The notes: generated from the sequence alone by a model not told the origin. A stretch of 64,000 nucleotides of DNA from Arenibacter hampyeongensis (GCF_002909255.1 NZ_PIOB01000004.1:248001-312000), one strand, 5' to 3'; shown: positions 16,857-26,758, counted from the stretch's first letter. Program-made: numbers and translations.

Positions 16857-18665
16857 CTAAAAACAATACTTGTTTTCAGCCTTAAGTTTATCTGCAATGG
16901 AATTGCGTAAATCAACAACGTTGGGCTGATTTGTATATTTTGTAAATCGCTTTAGTCCCATGAGCATCATACGTTGCTCATCACCTTCAGCCATTGAAAC
17001 TATTGCTTCCTTGCCATTCTTTATAATAATGTCCACTGCATTGTACAAATACAATTTGGACATGGATATTTGTTCTTTTTGAGCCTCTTCACCAAATCGT
17101 TTTACATTCTTCTCAGTTCTGAGGATTGCAGATTCTGCCAAATAAATTTCAATTAAAATATTAGAGGCAGCCAAGAGCAACATTTGATGTTCATCCAAAG
17201 CTGGTCCATATTTTTGTACTGCTGATCCGGCAACCATTAAGAATACTTTCTTAAGTTTTGCAATCATTTCCTTTTCTTCAGCAAACAATTCGGAATAATC
17301 CGGGGTATCAAAAGAAGGGATGCCCATTAGTTCATTTCCTACTGCCGTTGCCGGCCCCAATAGATCTACATGACCCTTCATTGCTTTCTTGATCAACAGG
17401 CCAACGGACAACATTCGGTTTATTTCATTGGTACCTTCATAAATACGTGCTATACGCGCATCTCTCCAAGCAGCCTCCATGGGTGTTTCTTCGGAAAAGC
17501 CCATGCCACCAAAAATCTGGATACCCTCGTCCGAGCAGTTTTGCACGTCTTCGGATACCGCAACTTTTAAAATAGAACACTCAATGGCATATTCCTCAAC
17601 ACCTTTGAGCTCGGCTTCTTGATGGCTATTACCAGCTTCCAAACGCATGGCGATACGATCCTCTATATTTTTAGCTGCTCTATATGATGCAGATTCCCCA
17701 GCATATAAACTCGTAGCCATTTCTGCCAATTTCGATTTTATTGCTCCAAAATCGGCAATGGCAGTTTTAAATTGCTTCCGTTCGGTAGCGTACCTTAATG
17801 AGTTGGTAGTAATTCGCCTTTGGGAATCCAAACAGGCGGCAGCTAATTTTATCCTTCCAATATTTAAAGCGTTCATGGCTATTTTAAAACCATTTCCTCT
17901 ATCGGAAAGCATGTTTTCTACTGGAACTACGGTGTCATTAAAGAAAACTTGCCTTGTAGAGGAGGCACGAATTCCCAATTTATGTTCTTCCTCTCCTAAA
18001 GTAATACCATTGGTTGGGTCGTTTTCAACAATAAATCCAGTGATATTCTTGTCCTTTTCTATACGGGCAAAAACAATAAATAATTTACAGAAGCCGGCAT
18101 TGGAAATCCACATTTTTTGGCCATTGATTTTGTAACTTTTACCGTCTTCGGATAAAGTAGCTGTGGTCTTACCGGAATTGGCATCACTACCTGCACCGGG
18201 CTCTGTTAAACAATAGGCACCGAACCATTCTCCAGTAGCTAATTTAGGTACGTATTTTTGTTTTTGTGCTTCATTGCCATAAAGGGTAATGGGCATAGTT
18301 CCTATTCCGGTATGAGCACCAAAGGCTGTACTGAACGAACCACTTCCACTAGAAATATATTCGCAGACGATCATGGTAGAAATGAATCCCATTCCCAATC
18401 CCCCATAAGCCTCAGGAACAGCAACTCCCAAAAATCCCATTTCTCCAGCCTTGGTCATTACTTCTTCCGTTAAGGCATAGTCTTTTGCCTCGAACCGATC
18501 TCTGTTGGCCACTATTTCGCGGTCGTTAAACTCGATAACGGAATCGCGCATCATTTTCTGCTCTTCGGAAAAATCCTCAGGAGTAAAAATATCCTGGCAA
18601 TTGGTTTCCTTTACTAGGAATTGTCCACCTCTTAATATTTCTTTAGTTGTTGCTTCTGTACTCAT
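16857..18665 (-). CDS. fadE: Acyl-CoA dehydrogenase (very-long-chain type)
   Basis: This 602-residue flavoenzyme catalyses the first step of beta-oxidation. The ACAD N-terminal and middle domains carry YCLTEPGAGSDANSGKT and MWISNAG, the FAD-binding signatures. The catalytic-base region is RIYEGTNEINRML near residue 420, and the extra C-terminal helical domain (about 440-602) gives VLCAD/FadE length. It is the last gene of marR-fadN-fadA-fadE, the same order as the fadN-fadA-fadE operon of Bacillus subtilis. Regulation is presumably through the MarR operator at 23259-23286. Confidence 0.93.
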   Translation of the reverse strand: MSTEATTKEILRGGQFLVKETNCQDIFTPEDFSEEQKMMRDSVIEFNDREIVANRDRFEAKDYALTEEVMTKAGEMGFLGVAVPEAYGGLGMGFISTMIVCEYISSGSGSFSTAFGAHTGIGTMPITLYGNEAQKQKYVPKLATGEWFGAYCLTEPGAGSDANSGKTTATLSEDGKSYKINGQKMWISNAGFCKLFIVFARIEKDKNITGFIVENDPTNGITLGEEEHKLGIRASSTRQVFFNDTVVPVENMLSDRGNGFKIAMNALNIGRIKLAAACLDSQRRITTNSLRYATERKQFKTAIADFGAIKSKLAEMATSLYAGESASYRAAKNIEDRIAMRLEAGNSHQEAELKGVEEYAIECSILKVAVSEDVQNCSDEGIQIFGGMGFSEETPMEAAWRDARIARIYEGTNEINRMLSVGLLIKKAMKGHVDLLGPATAVGNELMGIPSFDTPDYSELFAEEKEMIAKLKKVFLMVAGSAVQKYGPALDEHQMLLLAASNILIEIYLAESAILRTEKNVKRFGEEAQKEQISMSKLYLYNAVDIIIKNGKEAIVSMAEGDEQRMMLMGLKRFTKYTNQPNVVDLRNSIADKLKAENKYCF

Positions 18666-18750
18666 TATTAGTCTTGTTAAGTTTTTTACAGCGTAGATCG
18701 AAAAGATATTTTAGAAAAAAAATCTTTACAATCAGAAGGCCGTACGTTGT

Positions 18751-19941
18751 TTATTTTAAAAATTCAAATATACCTGCAGCACCTTGACCTGTACCTACAC
18801 ACATGGTTACCATGCCATATTTACCTTGCATTTTTCTCTTTCTCATCTCATCGAAAAGTTGAACGGATAATTTAGCTCCTGTACAGCCTAAAGGATGACC
18901 CAGGGCGATTGCACCACCATTCACATTGACAATATCACTATTTAAATTAAGTTCACGAATCACTGCCAAGGACTGTGAGGCGAAAGCTTCATTTAATTCT
19001 ATCAATTCAATATCATCCTGTTTAAGTCCGGCTTGTTTTAATGCTTTAGGGATTGCTTTTACAGGACCTATTCCCATAATTCTGGGTTCCACTCCGGCTA
19101 CGGCATAGTTCACCAATCGGGCAATAGGTTCCAGGTTTAGTTCTTTTACCATAGCCTCACTCATAACCAAAACAAATGCCGCTCCATCGCTCATTTGTGA
19201 GGAATTACCTGCTGTTACACTTCCACCAGCCGCGAAAACCGGTCTCAATCCTGCCAAGGCTTCCTTACTGGTTCCCTTTCTAGGTCCCTCATCTTTGGTT
19301 ACCGTATATTTTTTACTGGCTTTCTTTCCATTGTCATCAACATAGATTTGCTCTACTTCAATGGGCACGATCTGACTTTGAAAACGGTCTTCAGCCTGGG
19401 CATTGAGAGCTTTTATGTGCGAATTATAGGCAAATTCGTCCTGGTCTTCACGTGAGACATTGAATTGTTTTGCTACTGCTTCAGCGGTATTTCCCATACC
19501 CCAATAATAATCTTCGTGTCCGGATTTAGCCAAATCATAATTGAGTTCCGTTTTGTATCCGGTCATGGGAACCGCACTCATGCTTTCTGCTCCACCGGCA
19601 ATAATACAGTCAGCCATACCCGCTTGGATTTTTGCTGTGGCAATACCTATAGTTTCTATTCCAGAGGAACAGAACCTGTTTACCGTAACTCCTGGGACAT
19701 CAACGATATTAAGTCCCATTAAGGAAATTAAACGTGCCATGTTAAGTCCTTGGGATCCTTCCGGCATAGCATTTCCTACGATTACATCATCAATTCGCTT
19801 TTTGTCCAATTGTGGCAACTCATTCATCATATGGGCTATGGTCTCAGCTGCCAACTCATCTGTTCTTTTAAAACGGAATACACCTTTTGGAGCTTTCCCT
19901 ACTGCTGTTCTATATGCTTTTACTATAAAGGCTTGTTTCAT
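18751..19941 (-). CDS. fadA: 3-ketoacyl-CoA thiolase (acetyl-CoA acyltransferase)
   Basis: This 396-residue thiolase carries out the last step of beta-oxidation. The nucleophilic Cys is in [13 protein letters not shown] (about residue 88), the acid/base His in [15 protein letters not shown] (about 352) and the second Cys in [12 protein letters not shown] (about 382). It is full length. The upstream gap to fadN is enlarged by an inserted four-helix-bundle pseudogene with flanking inverted repeats. fadE follows 85 bp downstream. Confidence 0.96.
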   Translation of the reverse strand: MKQAFIVKAYRTAVGKAPKGVFRFKRTDELAAETIAHMMNELPQLDKKRIDDVIVGNAMPEGSQGLNMARLISLMGLNIVDVPGVTVNRFCSSGIETIGIATAKIQAGMADCIIAGGAESMSAVPMTGYKTELNYDLAKSGHEDYYWGMGNTAEAVAKQFNVSREDQDEFAYNSHIKALNAQAEDRFQSQIVPIEVEQIYVDDNGKKASKKYTVTKDEGPRKGTSKEALAGLRPVFAAGGSVTAGNSSQMSDGAAFVLVMSEAMVKELNLEPIARLVNYAVAGVEPRIMGIGPVKAIPKALKQAGLKQDDIELIELNEAFASQSLAVIRELNLNSDIVNVNGGAIALGHPLGCTGAKLSVQLFDEMRKRKMQGKYGMVTMCVGTGQGAAGIFEFLK

Positions 19942-19950
19942 TTTATTTTT

Positions 19951-20365
19951 AGTATTGAGTATTGAGTTTTTAGTATTGAGTTTTATAACTTCTGTTGAAA
20001 TGAATAGTTCATTTTTTGGATTTCAATACATGTTTCAATAACAGGTTGTACTTTTTCTATTGCAACTATATTTAAGTTTATTAATAATATTAATTGTGTT
20101 TGAAGTTCATAAGCGGAACCATTTGCGATACTTAAAAAATGTTTAAATTCCTTATTTGAATTCCTTCCAGCTCCTTCTGAAATGTTCGATGGAATAGAAA
20201 CTGCACTTCTTCTATTTGAGCGTTAAGGCCATATTTTTCATCTGATGGTAAATCAGAGACGAGTTGGCACACAGATTCCACCAATTCCATAGACTTATTC
20301 CATATTTTTATATTCTCAACTTTATGCATTAATTTCTAATTACTAGGTACTTATATCTCAATACT
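19951..20365. repeat. AGTATTGAG inverted repeats flanking the four-helix-bundle cassette
   Basis: AGTATTGAG occurs at 19958-19966 and 19972-19980, with a partial overlapping copy at 19951-19957. Its exact reverse complement CTCAATACT lies at 20357-20365, on the far side of the pseudogene. The repeats bracket the insert and sit in the fadN-fadA gap, suggesting a small mobile cassette. Confidence 0.5.
19983..20329 (-). pseudogene. Four-helix-bundle (S23 / 23S rRNA IVS-like) protein gene, frameshifted
   Basis: The first frame gives MHKVENIKIWNKSMELVE...YGLNAQI and then leaves the family, stopping after 65 residues. Shifting by one base at about 20218-20222 restores RRSAVSIPSNISEGAGRNSN and then KEFKHFLSIANGSAYELQTQ, the hallmark of S23-type four-helix-bundle proteins, and runs to a TAA at 19983-19985. 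The total length is 347 bases, one short of 116 codons, so a single-base deletion explains it. It could be a real pseudogene or a sequencing error. The cassette lies inside the fad operon between inverted repeats. Confidence 0.85.
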
Positions 20366-20372
20366 TGGCCAA

Positions 20373-22763
20373 TTAATTTCGTAACGGTTTTCCTGTCTTC
20401 AGCATATGTTGTATCCGCTCCAAGGTTTTCCTTTCCGTGCATAGGGACAAGAAGGCTTCCCTTTCCAGATCCAATAGATATTGTTCTGTTACCAAGGTTG
20501 GCTCCGACAAGTCGCCACCCGCCATTACATAGGCTAATTTGTTGGCAATCTTATGATCATGTTCGCTTATATAATTACTGTCTTCCATGGAATCCGTACC
20601 AACCATAAACATGCCTAGAGCTTGTTTCCCCAAAACCTTAACGTCTTTACGCTTTGGGGGTTGGGTGTAGCCTTGCTCGGCCATAAGTTTGGCGTAGCCT
20701 TTTGCAGTAGCAATTTGTCTGTCCTTGTTTACGACTACAATATCCTTACCCTTCTCAAGTACTCCCATATCGAAGGCTTCGTATGCCGAGGTTGATACTT
20801 TGGCCATTCCAATGGTCAAGAAATACTCTTGCAGGACATTAAGTTCCACATCATTTTTCTTAAAAGTATCCGAGGCTCTTAAGGCCATTTCCTTGGAACC
20901 TCCTCCTCCTGGTATTACCCCAACACCAAACTCTACCAATCCCATATAAGTTTCTGCTGCAGCAACCACCATATCTGCATGCAATGACAATTCGCAACCT
21001 CCACCCAATGCCATGCCGTGTGGGGCTGAAATTGTAGGTATTGCAGAATAGCGCATTCGCATCATGGTATCCTGGAACATCTTTATGGCCATATTAAGCT
21101 CATCGTATTCCTGTTCCACAGCCATCATAAAAATCATTCCAATATTGGCTCCAACCGAGAAGTTAGGAGCTTGATTGCCCACAACAAGACCTTGGAAATC
21201 TTTTTCTGCCAAATCGATAGCCTTGTTCAAGCCCGCCAAAACATCACCGCCAATGGTGTTCATTTTGGATTGGAATTCCACATTCAAAATGCCATCTCCC
21301 AAATCCTCTACTACAACACCTGAGTTTTTCCACACCTCATTGGATTTTCTAATATTATCCAATATGATAAAGGAATCTTGACCAGGAATTTTTTCCATGG
21401 TTTTTTTGGGAATATCGTAAAAATAGGTTGCCCCATCTTTAATGGTATAGAAGGTTTTATTGCCGGTGGCAATCATCTTGGTAACCCAATCGGCAGGTGT
21501 AAAGCCTTCGGCCTTCATCATTTCAATGCCTTTTTCAACGCCTATGGCATCCCATATTTGAAACGGACCATGGCCCCAGGCAAAACCGGCCTTCATAGCG
21601 TCATCAATTTTATACAATTCACCGGTTATCTCGGGAATCCTATTGGAGGCATATTCAAATAATGAAGAAAAACTTTTTCTGTAAAAGGCTCCTGCTTTGT
21701 CCTTTCCGGTTATCAAAACCTTAAAGCGATCAATTACATTTTCTATGGATTTGGTAAGTTCAAGGGTGGCAAAACTAGCCTTTTTACTGGGTCGGTATTC
21801 CATGGAATTTAAGTCCAACGCCAATATTTCACGACCTTCTTTTTTATAAAATCCTTGCCCGCTTTTACTTCCGAACCATTTGTTTTCCATCATTTTTCCG
21901 ATAAAATCGGGAAGTATAAATTGCTCCCTTCTTTCATCATCCTTACAGTTCTCCGCAATACCATTGGCCACATGCACCAGAGTGTCCAAGCCCACGACAT
22001 CGACGGTACGGAAGGTGGCCGACTTTGGCCTGCCAATTACAGGACCTGAAAGTTTGTCTATTTCCTCTACTGTAAGGTCCAACTCCTTTACGGCATGGAA
22101 CAAACTCATAATGCTAAAAGTCCCTATTCTATTACCAATAAATGCTGGAGTATCTTTGGCAATCACTGAAGTCTTACCTAAAAATTGCTCTCCGTAGCCA
22201 TTTAAAAAGTCCAATACCTCTGGAGAGGTTTTTGGTCCTGGGATTATTTCAAAAAGTTTTAAATATCTAGCAGGGTTAAAAAAGTGGGTTCCACAAAAAT
22301 GCTTTTGGAAATCCTCGCTTCTTCCCTCACTCATAAACTTAATAGGAATACCCGAAGTGTTGGAAGTAATTAAGGTACCTGGTTTTCTGTGTTTATCGAG
22401 ATTTTCGAAAACTATCTTTTTTATGTCCAAACGCTCTACGACCACCTCAATAATCCAATCTACCTGTCCTACTTTGGCAATATCGTCCTCAAGGTTCCCT
22501 GTTGATATTCTTTGGGCAAATTTTTGATGGTAAATAGGGGAAGGTTTGGATTTTAGTGCAGCAGTCAAAGAGTCGTTTACTAATCTATTTCTAACGGCCG
22601 TATCTTCCAAGGTAAGGCCTTTCGCTTTTTCTTTATCATTTAGTTCTCGGGGGATTATATCCAAAAGCAATACTTCCACTCCAATATTAGCAAAATGACA
22701 GGCTATACCGCTTCCCATAATTCCGGAACCAATAACGGCTACTTTTTTAATGTGCTTGTTCAT
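20373..22763 (-). CDS. fadN: 3-hydroxyacyl-CoA dehydrogenase / enoyl-CoA hydratase fusion (FadN type)
   Basis: This 796-residue bifunctional enzyme is the middle of beta-oxidation. The N-terminal NAD domain begins KKVAVIGSGIMGSGIACHFA, with the dehydrogenase signature around HFFNPARYLKLFEIIPG, and a 3HCDH C-terminal domain follows at about 200-450. The crotonase domain is C-terminal (about 500-690; oxyanion regions APNFSVGANIGMI and HGMALGGGCELSLHADM). Dehydrogenase-first order is as in B. subtilis FadN and opposite to E. coli FadB/FadJ. I start at the ATG at 22761-22763; the preceding in-frame TTG is not needed. marR ends 33 bp upstream. Confidence 0.92.
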   Translation of the reverse strand: MNKHIKKVAVIGSGIMGSGIACHFANIGVEVLLLDIIPRELNDKEKAKGLTLEDTAVRNRLVNDSLTAALKSKPSPIYHQKFAQRISTGNLEDDIAKVGQVDWIIEVVVERLDIKKIVFENLDKHRKPGTLITSNTSGIPIKFMSEGRSEDFQKHFCGTHFFNPARYLKLFEIIPGPKTSPEVLDFLNGYGEQFLGKTSVIAKDTPAFIGNRIGTFSIMSLFHAVKELDLTVEEIDKLSGPVIGRPKSATFRTVDVVGLDTLVHVANGIAENCKDDERREQFILPDFIGKMMENKWFGSKSGQGFYKKEGREILALDLNSMEYRPSKKASFATLELTKSIENVIDRFKVLITGKDKAGAFYRKSFSSLFEYASNRIPEITGELYKIDDAMKAGFAWGHGPFQIWDAIGVEKGIEMMKAEGFTPADWVTKMIATGNKTFYTIKDGATYFYDIPKKTMEKIPGQDSFIILDNIRKSNEVWKNSGVVVEDLGDGILNVEFQSKMNTIGGDVLAGLNKAIDLAEKDFQGLVVGNQAPNFSVGANIGMIFMMAVEQEYDELNMAIKMFQDTMMRMRYSAIPTISAPHGMALGGGCELSLHADMVVAAAETYMGLVEFGVGVIPGGGGSKEMALRASDTFKKNDVELNVLQEYFLTIGMAKVSTSAYEAFDMGVLEKGKDIVVVNKDRQIATAKGYAKLMAEQGYTQPPKRKDVKVLGKQALGMFMVGTDSMEDSNYISEHDHKIANKLAYVMAGGDLSEPTLVTEQYLLDLEREAFLSLCTERKTLERIQHMLKTGKPLRN

Positions 22764-22796
22764 CAATAAAAAGGTGTTAACTAGTTTTTAAACTTA

Positions 22797-23228
22797 TTAA
22801 AATATTTTCTTTTCGGTAATTAATTTGCCGATTACCTCAGTGACTTCAAAAAAGTTATTCAATTTTTCCTGAGGTATATGAGCCTTGACTGCATCGTTAA
22901 ATCGCCTTACGGCCTCCCTGGAGTCGTTCCTCATTTCTAGGCCAAAAGAGGTAAGGTGAATCAGTACACCCCTACCATCATTGGGGTTGGGTCTACGTTC
23001 TATGAGCCCTCTTTGTTCCATACTCTTGAGTATTCGCGATAGGCTAGTGGCCTCCATGCCCATTTTTGGGCCAAGCGCTGTTGAGGGGGTGCCGGTTTTG
23101 GGGTCAATGCTCAATAAGGTAAACCCTATGGCCATTGTGCCTTCAAATTTTCTTGCTTCCTCATTGTACATTTTGGTCACTGCTTGCCAAGTGGCCCGGA
23201 GGGAGTAATCTATTGTTATTTCTTGCAT
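22797..23228 (-). CDS. MarR-family transcriptional regulator of the fad operon
   Basis: This 143-residue winged-helix regulator has a recognition region at about 60-100: ALGPKMGMEATSLSRILKSM followed by the wing RRPNPNDGRGVLIHLT. It is the first gene of the beta-oxidation operon. Its own promoter region has a 28-bp imperfect palindrome at 23259-23286, so it probably represses itself and fadNAE and is released by an acyl-CoA. The ligand is inferred from context. The preceding fadD transcript is terminated before this gene. Confidence 0.9.
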   Translation of the reverse strand: MQEITIDYSLRATWQAVTKMYNEEARKFEGTMAIGFTLLSIDPKTGTPSTALGPKMGMEATSLSRILKSMEQRGLIERRPNPNDGRGVLIHLTSFGLEMRNDSREAVRRFNDAVKAHIPQEKLNNFFEVTEVIGKLITEKKIF

Positions 23229-23247
23229 GCTGATTCGTTGGTTCCTT

Positions 23248-23255
23248 CAAAGGTA
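23248..23255 (-). promoter_or_regulatory. Candidate Bacteroidota -7 box of the marR-fad promoter
   Basis: On the - strand the bases read TACCTTTG, matching the TAnnTTTG -7 consensus of the Bacteroidota primary sigma factor. A TTTG lies 24 bp further upstream as a possible -33 element, slightly wide. The predicted start lies just upstream of the marR ATG. Confidence 0.5.
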
Positions 23256-23258
23256 AGA

Positions 23259-23286
23259 AAATTTATTATGCATGCATAACAAATTT
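23259..23286. promoter_or_regulatory. Palindromic operator for the MarR regulator
   Basis: The core TTATGCATGCATAA (23266-23279) is a perfect 14-bp palindrome. AAATTT lies on either side and each flank carries one mismatched base, so symmetry extends over 28 bp. It sits between the candidate -33 and -7 boxes and 31 bp upstream of the marR start. This is the position expected for repression by occlusion. Confidence 0.65.
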
Positions 23287-23308
23287 TCAAAAAAATATGT
23301 GCTTTTAA

Positions 23309-23339
23309 CAAAAAAACAGCTCCTTTATAAGGAAGCTGT
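23309..23339 (-). terminator. Intrinsic terminator of fadD
   Basis: On the - strand ACAGCTTCC, a short loop and GGAGCTGT are followed by a run of seven T. This separates fadD from the marR-fadNAE transcript. Confidence 0.8.
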
Positions 23340-23365
23340 CAGTGGATTGGGATATAGAGAACCTA

Positions 23366-25138
23366 TTAATGTTCATAGATGTCATTGTAAAGTTCTATAT
23401 ATTTTTCCTTGACTATTTTGCGTTTTAATTTCATAGTAGGGGTGAGGTGCCCTTCATTTATACTCCAGATATCGGGAGTAAGTCTAAATTGTTTTACCTT
23501 TTCCCATTTGGCAAAACTTTCATTGGCAGAATCCACTTCCTCTTGAATTCTGGCAATAACCTTTTCGTTTTTAACCAATTTTTGGTTGTCACCAACTTCC
23601 ACATTATGCATTTTTGCCCAGTTGCGCACAAATTCAAAATCGGGTTGTATTAAGGCTGCGGGCATTTTTTCCCCTTCACCAACGACCATTATTTGTTCTA
23701 TAAATCTTGATTGCTTAAATCTGTTCTCCAATAACTGGGGGGCAACGTATTTACCTCCGGAGGTTTTAAACATTTCTTTCTTCCTGTCCGTAATCTTGAG
23801 AAATCCATCGGCATCAATCTCACCTATATCTCCAGTATGAAAGTATCCATCCTTAATGACCTCGGCTGTTTTTTCAGCATCCTTGTAATAACCTAGCATT
23901 ACTTGTGGCCCTTTAACACATATCTCACCGTCTTCTGCAATTTTCACTTCGGTATGTTCCAAGAGTTTTCCAACCGTGCCAATTCTAAATCCGCCATCCC
24001 TCATATCGTTAACCGAAACTACGGGGGAGGTTTCCGTAAGGCCATAACCCTCCATAACCCCAAATTCGGCCGCATTGAAAATTCTTGCCAGGCGAGGCTG
24101 CAACGCAGCACTACCAGAAGCTATCAACGATAGATTTCCTCCCAGACCTGCTTTCCACTTACTGAATATTAATTTTCTGGCAAGGGCCAATTTCTTTTCG
24201 TACCACCAACCATTTTGTCCATAAGGTTCGTATTCCAAACCAACTTCAACGGCCCAGAAAAATAATTTCTTTTTAACGCCGGTAAGTTCTGTTCCCTTGG
24301 CGATGATTTTGTCGTATACTTTTTCCAATAATCTGGGAACAGCCGTCATTACATGTGGAGAACACTCTTTTAGATTATCACTAATTTTATCCATTGACTC
24401 GGCAAAATAGATGGTTACGCCGGCGTATTGATACAAATACATCATCATTCTTTCATAAATATGACATACTGGCAAAAAACTTAAACAAATAGTATTGCCA
24501 TAATCTATAGGTAAACGTTTAGTACTTGCAATGGCATTACTTACCACATTGTGATGTGTTAGCATAACACCCTTTGGTCTGCCAGTGGTACCAGAAGTAT
24601 ATATTAATGTAGCCAAGTCATGTGGCTTTACCTTCTCCTTTAGCTTTTCAACCTCCTTTTGATTGGAGGTATCTGCGCCCAATTCAAGAATTTCACTCCA
24701 ATTTTTGCATTTTCCCAGAACATCAAAGGAGTATACCTCTTTCAAATGCGGTGTATTTGCTTTTACGGCATTTACCTTGTTAAAAACTTCCTCACATGAA
24801 ACAAAGACATATTTAGCCTCTGAATGGTTTAGGACATATTCATAATCTTCTTCCGATATGGTAGGGTAAATAGGTACGTTTTGTGCGCCTAATTGAAGTA
24901 TTCCAATGTCCATAATATTCCATTCCGTTCTATTGGCCATGGAAATAAGGGCAATTTTGTCATTGGGCTTTACACCAAGGCGCAACAAAGCCCTGCTAAT
25001 AGCATTTGCTTTGTCAATATATTCCTGGGTGGAAGTGGCAATCCACTCTCCATTGTACTTGGTAACCAGTGATTTTTTTAAATTGAATTTCTCTAATTGG
25101 TAGTAAGGAAAATCAAAAAGGCGGGTGATTTCTTGCAT
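23366..25138 (-). CDS. fadD: Long-chain fatty-acid CoA ligase (AMP-forming)
   Basis: This 590-residue ANL-family enzyme activates free fatty acids for the adjacent beta-oxidation operon. The P-loop-like motif is LIYTSGTTGRPKGVMLTHHN (about 178-197), the adenylate motif VMEGYGLTETSP and the hinge YFHTGDIGEIDADGFLKITDRKK. The length and C-terminus are those of long-chain ligases. It has its own terminator and hence its own transcript, adjacent to marR on the same strand. The upstream gap to the divergent lipoprotein gene is 460 bp. Confidence 0.93.
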   Translation of the reverse strand: MQEITRLFDFPYYQLEKFNLKKSLVTKYNGEWIATSTQEYIDKANAISRALLRLGVKPNDKIALISMANRTEWNIMDIGILQLGAQNVPIYPTISEEDYEYVLNHSEAKYVFVSCEEVFNKVNAVKANTPHLKEVYSFDVLGKCKNWSEILELGADTSNQKEVEKLKEKVKPHDLATLIYTSGTTGRPKGVMLTHHNVVSNAIASTKRLPIDYGNTICLSFLPVCHIYERMMMYLYQYAGVTIYFAESMDKISDNLKECSPHVMTAVPRLLEKVYDKIIAKGTELTGVKKKLFFWAVEVGLEYEPYGQNGWWYEKKLALARKLIFSKWKAGLGGNLSLIASGSAALQPRLARIFNAAEFGVMEGYGLTETSPVVSVNDMRDGGFRIGTVGKLLEHTEVKIAEDGEICVKGPQVMLGYYKDAEKTAEVIKDGYFHTGDIGEIDADGFLKITDRKKEMFKTSGGKYVAPQLLENRFKQSRFIEQIMVVGEGEKMPAALIQPDFEFVRNWAKMHNVEVGDNQKLVKNEKVIARIQEEVDSANESFAKWEKVKQFRLTPDIWSINEGHLTPTMKLKRKIVKEKYIELYNDIYEH

Positions 25139-25598
25139 ATGTAATTTGCTGTTCGTAATCGCAAATTAAGAAAAGCGAACGGTATTTTAAAATGACATTC
25201 ATATAAAAAACGCAAAATATTTATTGAGTCCGCATTTTAAGTACCAAAATAGGTAAGGGTATGGCAATGTTTATTTAGGTCGCATACTTAATATTTTAAA
25301 TGTTTTAAAATTGATTTATTTATAATTATTTTTCAAAATTGAAAGCTATTTGATGATTTTGGATGATGATGGATCGCTACTCAAGTATATATGGACCGAA
25401 TTATTTCCTGGGTAGAATAATGTTGTTTGTATTATTTCCAAGGTTACTTAGCTAAGATTTATAGGATGGAAATTACAAAATGATTAAGTTCATTCTTTAA
25501 TACAATGTTGGTAAATTTGCATTTTGGCATTTTTGAGAATAACAGGAGTGCCCAAGTGTGTCTTACATTTAATTTTTAATAACAAATAAACTAAATCA
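25139..25598. other. Divergent intergenic region between fadD and a lipoprotein gene
   Basis: This is 460 bp of strongly AT-rich DNA with no coding frame I can support. It must hold the promoters of two divergent genes. TAAATTTG at 25512-25519 fits the TAnnTTTG -7 consensus for the + strand gene, but I see no clear -33 partner. No copy of the 23259-23286 palindrome is evident. Confidence 0.45.
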
Positions 25599-26708
25599 AT
25601 GAAAAAGCTTTTTGTAACGGCCGTAGTTATTTTTACTATGATTTCCTGTGCCGAAAAAACTAAGATTCCTGTATATGCATGGACCGGTGGTCCTGGAGAG
25701 GCAACTGATCAAGAACTTATGGCAACCTTTAAAAACTACAAGGAGAAGGGGATAGATGGACTTATGTATAATGGCGGACATAATCCAGAAACCTATAAGC
25801 GGGTAGGTAAATTGGTAAAAGATGCGGGAATGGAATTCCATACTTGGGTACCAACTATGGTACAAGGCGATAATCCCAAATTACCAAAAGATTTGTATGC
25901 CATAAATAGAAATGGGGAATCAGCTTTTGATAAACCGGCCTATGTATCCTATTATAAATTTCTTTGCCCAAATAAAGAGGGATCTTTTAACTTTTTGTCC
26001 GAATTATACGGAAATATTGCCGCGGTGGAGGAAGTTGATGGAATACATTTGGATTATATCCGTTTCCCGGATGTTATTTTGGCCGAAGGACTTTGGGATA
26101 AATATGGGCTGGTTATGAACGAGGAGTACCCTGTTGCCGATTACTGCTATTGTGATAAATGTGTGGCAGATTTTAAGGAGAAATCCGGAATAGACATCAA
26201 AGAGGTTGAAGACCCTTCCAAAGTGCAGGAATGGAAGCAATTTAGATATGATTTAATAACTAATATTGTCAATCGTTTAGCGGAAGTAGTTCATAAAAAG
26301 GGTAAAGTGATAAATGCTGCCGTTTTTCCAGGCCCAAGCAATGCTATGAAAATGGTAAGACAGGAATGGAACAAATGGAATTTGGACGCCTTCTATCCCA
26401 TGAATTATAACGATTTCTATTTAGAGAGTCCTGAATGGGTGGGGGAAATAACCAAGGAAGAGGTAGCATCCGTTAAGGGTCAAAAGCCTATTTATAGCGG
26501 ACTATTTATTTGTCCTAATCCAGAAAATAAAACAAAGGAAAATGATCCTGAAAATCACGGGTTGTTACCATCTGAAATTGAGACCGCAATTAGAACATCA
26601 ATGGAGAACGGTGCCGCAGGGATTTGTCTTTTTACACCGGAAAGAATGAAGCCCGAACATTGGGAAGCATTTGACAAGGCCATTCATGCGGATTATTCCA
26701 AAAAATAA
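25599..26708 (+). CDS. Putative glycoside hydrolase lipoprotein (GHL10/family 10-like barrel)
   Basis: This 369-residue protein has a lipoprotein signal (IFTMISC, Cys17). The body looks like a TIM barrel of the GHL10/DUF187-like clan: an early strand GIDGLMYNGG, the characteristic VDGIHLDYIRFPD (about 146-158) whose Asp is a likely catalytic residue, a CYCDKC pair (about 184-189) and a late strand GAAGICLFTPERM. Substrate and activity are not deducible. It stands alone, convergent with the GNAT gene, with a hairpin terminator between them. Confidence 0.78.
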   Translation: MKKLFVTAVVIFTMISCAEKTKIPVYAWTGGPGEATDQELMATFKNYKEKGIDGLMYNGGHNPETYKRVGKLVKDAGMEFHTWVPTMVQGDNPKLPKDLYAINRNGESAFDKPAYVSYYKFLCPNKEGSFNFLSELYGNIAAVEEVDGIHLDYIRFPDVILAEGLWDKYGLVMNEEYPVADYCYCDKCVADFKEKSGIDIKEVEDPSKVQEWKQFRYDLITNIVNRLAEVVHKKGKVINAAVFPGPSNAMKMVRQEWNKWNLDAFYPMNYNDFYLESPEWVGEITKEEVASVKGQKPIYSGLFICPNPENKTKENDPENHGLLPSEIETAIRTSMENGAAGICLFTPERMKPEHWEAFDKAIHADYSKK

Positions 26709-26758
26709 AGAGATGTAAGAACATCGCCTGGCGGTGTCACAAGCGTCTTTTAATCAGT

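Noticed and set aside
20132..20329. Intact 65-residue gene
   Set aside because: Its C-terminal third leaves the four-helix-bundle family and a one-base shift restores family sequence to a proper stop, so the span 19983-20329 is annotated as a frameshifted gene.
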